Source: Mediterraneibacter gnavus ATCC 29149
Lineage (GTDB): Bacteria; Bacillota; Clostridia; Lachnospirales; Lachnospiraceae
DNA: 64,000 nucleotides
Reading direction: 5' to 3'
Assembly (NCBI RefSeq): GCF_008121495.1
Contig: NZ_CP043051.1
Span: 2,189,001-2,253,000, forward strand
Position numbers and translations under genes: made by a program. The first letter of the stretch is position 1. Each line of letters begins with the position of its first letter. The notes below the pieces were generated by a model, which saw only the letters and a program-made list of their open reading frames with translations, did not search any database and had not been told where the DNA came from. Shown one piece after another: positions 59,877 to 64,000 of the stretch.

Positions 59877-59977
59877 AATTATCACCTCGGATTTAGTGTA
59901 TCCATGATGAAAAATTGTATTCAGAACAAAATGTGGTATACTGAATAAAAAATCAAAAGAAATGGAGTGGATAAATT

Positions 59978-60703
59978 ATGAGATTGATCGCAGATACACA
60001 CGCACATACAATTGCAAGCGGACATGCATACAGTTCTTTGAAAGAAATGGCATATGCAGCATCAAAAAATGGACTGGAAGTATTATCTTTGACAGAACAT
60101 GCACCTCAAATGCCGGGATCTTGTCAGGAGATTTATTTTCGGAATTTTAATGTGATCCCGCGCGAAATGCATGGTGTGAAACTGCTTCTTGGAACGGAGC
60201 TTAACATTATGAATCCGGACGGAGATCTGGATCTTTCAGAATCTCTCTGCAGAAATCTGGACATTGTGATCGCATCGATTCATTCTCCATGTTATGGACT
60301 TGATCATACCAGAGAAGAAAATACGAAAGCTTATACGGCAGTCATGAAAAAGCCGTATGTTGATATTATCGGGCATCCGGATGACGGCAGATTTCCGGTA
60401 GATTATGAAGTGCTGGTTCAAACTGCAAAGGAGACAAAGACGCTTTTGGAGATCAATAACAGTTCCTTAAGACCGGATGGATTCAGAAAAAATACCAGGG
60501 AAAATGTGCTGCAAATGTTAGAATTATGCAAACAATATGAAGTTTGTGTGACAACGGGAAGTGATGCTCACATTGACGTGGATGCTGGAAATTTCAGCTA
60601 TATAAAGGAAGTTTTGGAATTTTGCAAGTTCCCGGAAGAGCTGGTGGTGACAACAGATTTTAATAAATTAAAGGAATTTTTGAATAATTATAAAGAATCG
60701 TAA
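59978..60703 (+). CDS. PHP domain phosphatase (YcdX type)
   Basis: This 241-residue metal-dependent phosphoesterase has ADTHAHTIASGHAYSS (first metal His pair), LTEHAPQMPG, GTELNIMNPDG, ASIHSP, IIGHPDDGRF and GSDAHIDVD, giving all PHP metal ligands. YcdX-like enzymes bind three zinc ions and act on small phosphates. The natural substrate is not settled. AAATGGAGTGGATAAATT precedes the ATG. Single gene. Confidence 0.92.
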   Translation: MRLIADTHAHTIASGHAYSSLKEMAYAASKNGLEVLSLTEHAPQMPGSCQEIYFRNFNVIPREMHGVKLLLGTELNIMNPDGDLDLSESLCRNLDIVIASIHSPCYGLDHTREENTKAYTAVMKKPYVDIIGHPDDGRFPVDYEVLVQTAKETKTLLEINNSSLRPDGFRKNTRENVLQMLELCKQYEVCVTTGSDAHIDVDAGNFSYIKEVLEFCKFPEELVVTTDFNKLKEFLNNYKES

Positions 60704-60825
60704 TATTTCTTTAAAAAATTGAAAATTGTCTGAATCTCTAAAATCTCTATAAAAAAGTGGACTTTAAAAATTTAGTGTGATAAAATGTAAAAGTAGTGAC
60801 CTGACTGACAAAGGAGAGGTAAGAG

Positions 60826-61113
60826 ATGAGTAAAAAAATCAGAACAGAAGCAGTAGATTACCTGTTTGATGCAATCTTGAGTCTGAAGGACAAAGAGGAG
60901 TGTTATACATTCTTTGAAGATATTTGTACCATCAATGAATTGCTCTCACTTTCCCAGAGATTTGAAGTGGCAAAGATGTTAAGAGAGCAGAAGACATATC
61001 TGGAGATTGCAGAGAAGACAGGCGCATCCACAGCAACGATCAGTCGTGTGAACCGGTCATTGAATTATGGAAATGACGGATACGATATGGTGTTTGAGCG
61101 GATGGAAAAATAA
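60826..61113 (+). CDS. yerC: YerC/YecD family TrpR-like regulator
   Basis: This 95-residue helical DNA-binding protein belongs to the TrpR superfamily: EECYTFFEDICTINELLSLSQRFEVAKMLREQKTYLEIAEKTGASTATISRVNRSLNYGNDGYD is the conserved core. Function in Firmicutes is not well defined. AAAGGAGAGGTAAGAG precedes the ATG. A hairpin (61136-61154) ends the gene. Confidence 0.93.
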   Translation: MSKKIRTEAVDYLFDAILSLKDKEECYTFFEDICTINELLSLSQRFEVAKMLREQKTYLEIAEKTGASTATISRVNRSLNYGNDGYDMVFERMEK

Positions 61114-61126
61114 AAGATGTGAAGAA

Positions 61127-61160
61127 ATAAAAATGCCCGGCCAGTATAGCCGGGTATTTT
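61127..61160. terminator. Bidirectional terminator
   Basis: CCCGGC (61136-61141) and GCCGGG (61149-61154), flanked by AAAAATG and TATTTTT, end both yerC and the converging DUF1836 gene. Confidence 0.9.
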
Positions 61161-61777
61161 TATTTCTTATGGGAAGAATCTTCGCTGGAAAACGTATCGA
61201 TTAGTTTTTCAATCATCATTTTTTTTACGTATACGTCAAAACTCAGGCTGCAGATAAATGCCAGAATCTGAAAAGTATCTTTGCTGGTATCAGGAATCTC
61301 GGAAAATGTCTCTCCGGCAGTCTCCCAGGCAGAAGAAATATTTTCTTTGAGCGGTTCAAGCTGGCCTTTGCACATGGTGCAGATCTGCTGGTACATATCT
61401 GCAAGGCTGGAAGTATCCTTGTCAGAATCCTGACCAAAGCCGGCATCTGTCATCGGCTTTAACAGTGTCTCGATATCCTTGATGGAAAGAATACTTTTAA
61501 AATAGTAAATAAAAATCAGAAGGAGCAGATGATCCTTGGAATATTTCTTCTTAACAGGCGGCGGAAGCAGATTGTTCTTCGCGTAATTGTTGATCATGGT
61601 CTTGGTCAGAATCTTGTCATCTGCGTAGCGCTTGGTTGAAGAAAGCTGAGTATCCATAAATGTGGTCACCTGATCCATATATAAGTCGATATTCGGAATA
61701 TCCTCGGGATGAATGTAGTCGATCCGGGACAGACTTTCCAGTATGCTGTTTAAAATATCATTTGTATCAATTGTCAT
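61160..61777 (-). CDS. DUF1836 protein with MerR-like HTH
   Basis: This 205-residue protein has TFMDTQLSSTKRYADDKILTKTMINNYAKNNLLPPPVKKKYSKDHLLLLIFIYYFKSILSIKDIETLL, the DUF1836 winged-helix region that resembles MerR. A hydrophobic helix (TFQILAFICSLSFDVYVKKMMIEKLI) may be a dimer surface. It is a probable regulator with unknown targets. Confidence 0.88.
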   Translation of the reverse strand: MTIDTNDILNSILESLSRIDYIHPEDIPNIDLYMDQVTTFMDTQLSSTKRYADDKILTKTMINNYAKNNLLPPPVKKKYSKDHLLLLIFIYYFKSILSIKDIETLLKPMTDAGFGQDSDKDTSSLADMYQQICTMCKGQLEPLKENISSAWETAGETFSEIPDTSKDTFQILAFICSLSFDVYVKKMMIEKLIDTFSSEDSSHKK

Positions 61778-61893
61778 ATAATCACCTCGATGTACTTATT
61801 ATATAGTAATGAAAACTAGATAGTCAAGCAGTATTTATTATTGATATATGATCATAACGAGAGTAAACTAAAAGAAAAACGGGAGGATTTCAG

Positions 61894-62241
61894 ATGTTGA
61901 AAGCAGAACTCAGTCGATTTAAGGTAAAAGAAGGAAAATCCGGGAAAGTAGATGAATGGATGGCCTTTCTGAATGACCATATGGAAGATACACTTCTTAC
62001 ATTAGAGAATGAAAAAATGTTTGTAGAATCGATTCACCGGGAAGTGGTCAACGGAACAGAATTTCTGTATTGGTACTCTGTACAGGGAGAAGGCGGTACA
62101 GAGGTGTACGATTCAGAAAGCTATATCGATATCAGGCATCTGGAATATTGGGATGAATGTATCGATGATGATTATAAAGATAATGATATTCCGGCAGAAG
62201 TAGTGATGATCCCAAATAAGATCAGAGATGTTATGAAGTGA
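61894..62241 (+). CDS. DUF6176 family protein
   Basis: This 115-residue protein has the family pattern: LSRFKVKEGKSGKVDEWMAFLNDHMEDTLLTLENEKMFVESIHREVVNGTEFLYWYSVQGEGG. The fold is probably a ferredoxin-like dimer as in antibiotic-monooxygenase relatives. Function is unknown. GGGAGGATTTCAG precedes the ATG. Confidence 0.85.
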   Translation: MLKAELSRFKVKEGKSGKVDEWMAFLNDHMEDTLLTLENEKMFVESIHREVVNGTEFLYWYSVQGEGGTEVYDSESYIDIRHLEYWDECIDDDYKDNDIPAEVVMIPNKIRDVMK

Positions 62242-62311
62242 ATACAGTCATTAAAATCCCGCTGTTTTGTAAGGAAATGGCGGAGATTTTTTATCTGTTT
62301 CCATAATATAG

Positions 62312-62340
62312 TTGACTTGAACGAAACTATGTTCGATAAT
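62312..62340 (+). promoter_or_regulatory. pcrA promoter with LexA-box-like palindrome
   Basis: TTGACT (62312-62317), 17 bp and GATAAT (62335-62340). CGAAACTATGTTCG (62322-62335) matches 12 of 14 bases of the Gram-positive SOS box and overlaps the -10. Confidence 0.6.
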
Positions 62341-62369
62341 AGAATCATGACAATTAAAGGAGATCAATT

Positions 62370-64000
62370 ATGAGCATTTATGATACACTGAACGAACAGC
62401 AGAGGGAGGCGGTCTACTGCACGGATGGTCCGCTTCTGATCCTTGCGGGAGCGGGATCGGGAAAGACGAGAGTGCTGACGCACAGGATTGCATATTTAAT
62501 AGAAGAAAAGGGGGTGAATCCATGGAATATCCTGGCGATCACGTTTACGAACAAGGCGGCCGGGGAGATGCGGGAGCGTGTGGATAATCTGGTGGGATTT
62601 GGATCAGAGAGTATCTGGGTGAGCACGTTTCACTCGACTTGTGTACGGATTTTGAGAAGACATATTGACCGCCTGGGGTATGATACGAATTTTACAATCT
62701 ACGATACGGATGATCAGAAGACATTGATGAAAGATGTCTGTAAGCTGGTGGAGATCGATACGAAAGTATATAAGGAGAGAAATCTTTTAGCGGCGATTTC
62801 CTCAGCAAAAAATGAGATGATTTCCGCACAGGAGTATGCGCTGAATGCGCAGGGGGACTTTGGAAAAGAGAAGATCGCCAAGGTATATCAGGAGTATGAA
62901 AAGCAGATGCATGCCAATAATGCACTGGATTTTGACGACCTGCTCGTGAAGACGGTGCAACTGTTTGAGACTCAGCCGGATGTGCTGGAGAATTATCAGG
63001 AGCGGTTTCGTTATATTATGGTGGATGAGTATCAGGATACAAATACCGTGCAGTTCCAGCTGGTGAGTCTGCTGGCGGGCAAATACAGAGATCTCTGTGT
63101 GGTCGGTGATGATGATCAGTCCATTTATAAATTCCGGGGAGCCAATATTAAAAATATTTTGAATTTTGAACAGGAATTTCCCGATGCGACAGTCATCAAA
63201 CTGGAGCAGAATTATCGTTCTACAGGCAATATCCTGGATGCTGCAAATGCAGTGATCAGCAACAATGTGGGTAGAAAGGACAAGCAGCTTTGGACAGATA
63301 ATGGAGAAGGAGAGAAGATTAAGTTCTGCCAGTTTGATACCGGATATGATGAAGCAGAATATATTGCAGATGACATTGAAAGGGAAGTCAGAAACGGGGC
63401 ATCTTACAATGATCATGCGATTTTATACCGGACTAACGCGCAGTCCCGTCTGTTTGAGGAACGGTTTGTGGCACAGAATATTCCATATAAGATTGTCGGC
63501 GGTGTGAATTTCTATGCGAGAAGAGAAATCAAGGATGTGCTTGCATATCTGAAGACCATCGACAATGGAAAAGATGATCTGGCAGTCAGAAGGATCATCA
63601 ATGTACCGAAGCGAGGCATTGGCCTGACTACGATCAATCGAATTCAGGAGTCAGCGGCGTCCAGAGGAATCGGATTCTATGATGCTCTTTTAGGGCTGGA
63701 TCTGATACCGGGGGTGGCAAGAGGTGCTGCAAAGCTGGAAGGATTTGTGGCATTGATCGAGTACTTTAAGGGAGTGGCAGAAACCTTAAGTCTGTCGGAT
63801 CTTTTGCAGGAAGTAATCGATAAGACGGGATACATAGAGAGTCTGGAAGCAGAAGGAAAAGAAGAGTCAGAGACAAGAATTGAAAATATCGACGAGCTTC
63901 GAAGCAAGGTTGCGGTTTATGAAGAATCCTGTCTGGATCAGGATGAAAAACCGACACTTAGCGGATTTTTGGAAGAAGTCGCATTGGTGGCAGACATTGA
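62370..64000 (+). CDS. pcrA: UvrD/PcrA DNA helicase, 5' part
   Basis: The first 543 residues of a superfamily 1A 3'-5' helicase are in the window; the gene runs off the end. Motif I is LILAGAGSGKTRVLTHRI and motif Ia LAITFTNKAAGEMRERV. DFDDLLV, VDEYQDTNTVQF (motif II), VVGDDDQSIYKFRGA (motif III) and LEQNYRST (motif IV) follow, and FLEEVALVADI appears just at the window edge. It unwinds DNA in repair, replication restart and removal of RecA. AAAGGAG lies 9 nt before the ATG. Confidence 0.95.
   Translation, partial: MSIYDTLNEQQREAVYCTDGPLLILAGAGSGKTRVLTHRIAYLIEEKGVNPWNILAITFTNKAAGEMRERVDNLVGFGSESIWVSTFHSTCVRILRRHIDRLGYDTNFTIYDTDDQKTLMKDVCKLVEIDTKVYKERNLLAAISSAKNEMISAQEYALNAQGDFGKEKIAKVYQEYEKQMHANNALDFDDLLVKTVQLFETQPDVLENYQERFRYIMVDEYQDTNTVQFQLVSLLAGKYRDLCVVGDDDQSIYKFRGANIKNILNFEQEFPDATVIKLEQNYRSTGNILDAANAVISNNVGRKDKQLWTDNGEGEKIKFCQFDTGYDEAEYIADDIEREVRNGASYNDHAILYRTNAQSRLFEERFVAQNIPYKIVGGVNFYARREIKDVLAYLKTIDNGKDDLAVRRIINVPKRGIGLTTINRIQESAASRGIGFYDALLGLDLIPGVARGAAKLEGFVALIEYFKGVAETLSLSDLLQEVIDKTGYIESLEAEGKEESETRIENIDELRSKVAVYEESCLDQDEKPTLSGFLEEVALVADI

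Overview
The window looks like a chromosome segment from a gut Firmicute, most likely Lachnospiraceae (Mediterraneibacter/Dorea/Coprococcus-like). The evidence is strong AGGAGG ribosome sites, YerC/TrpR-family, DUF1836, DUF975 and DUF6176 genes, a selenium-dependent molybdenum hydroxylase cluster typical of anaerobic Clostridia, and a Clostridia-type siphovirus prophage. The genus cannot be fixed from sequence alone.

Region 1 (1-22.2 kb) is host DNA. After the tail end of a GH32 sucrose hydrolase come two divergent operons that meet at about 8.13-8.38 kb. The leftward operon runs: regulator, ygeX (diaminopropionate ammonia-lyase), ygeY, ygeW, ridA, yqeA (carbamate kinase), NCS2 purine permease. 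The rightward operon runs: ssnA, ygfK, yqeC, a yqeB-mocA fusion, xdhD-type selenium-dependent xanthine dehydrogenase. It is followed by its own molybdate supply, modABC plus a ModE-like repressor gene. Together they form the anaerobic purine/urate catabolic cluster described in gut bacteria: purine uptake, Mo/Se hydroxylase chemistry, ring-fragment breakdown, and energy capture through carbamoyl phosphate and carbamate kinase. Two regulatory sites are readable: tandem 18-bp palindromic boxes against the ssnA promoter, and a 10-bp inverted repeat over the modA promoter.

Region 2 (22,993-58,044) is an apparently complete, about 35.05-kb prophage with a large serine integrase. It is inserted in an NMT1/SsuA-type ABC transporter lipoprotein gene, whose two halves flank it. 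Removing the phage at a 6-bp repeat (CCAAAT) restores the reading frame, and the rebuilt attP is a 48-bp near-symmetric inverted repeat. Phage layout: integrase; DUF4236 membrane protein; immunity region with two consensus divergent promoters and a LexA-like box; antirepressor and small early genes, including an 18-bp repeat-coded beta-helix protein; recombination and replication (Gp157, Rad52-like, NinB-like, HNH-like, RusA, replisome organizer); sigma-like late regulator; a tRNA-like fragment and tRNA-Asn; DUF4417; packaging and head genes with an inserted fibre-like gene; tail; XhlA-like protein, holin, amidase; then a self-contained non-coding transcription unit, an XRE regulator and small genes.

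The most interesting candidate is that non-coding unit (about 56,531-56,750). It has a clear promoter, four or five hairpins, a strong terminator, and two units made of a hairpin followed by CGGATTGAAATATTA. This tail resembles the 3' end of type I-C CRISPR repeats, so a phage RNA anti-CRISPR (repeat mimic) or a relic mini-array is a reasonable hypothesis. It is not established.

Region 3 (58.3-64 kb) is host DNA: a zinc-ribbon membrane protein, a small frameshifted gene, a PHP phosphatase, a YerC/TrpR-like regulator, DUF1836 and DUF6176 proteins, and the 5' part of pcrA under a LexA-box-like promoter.
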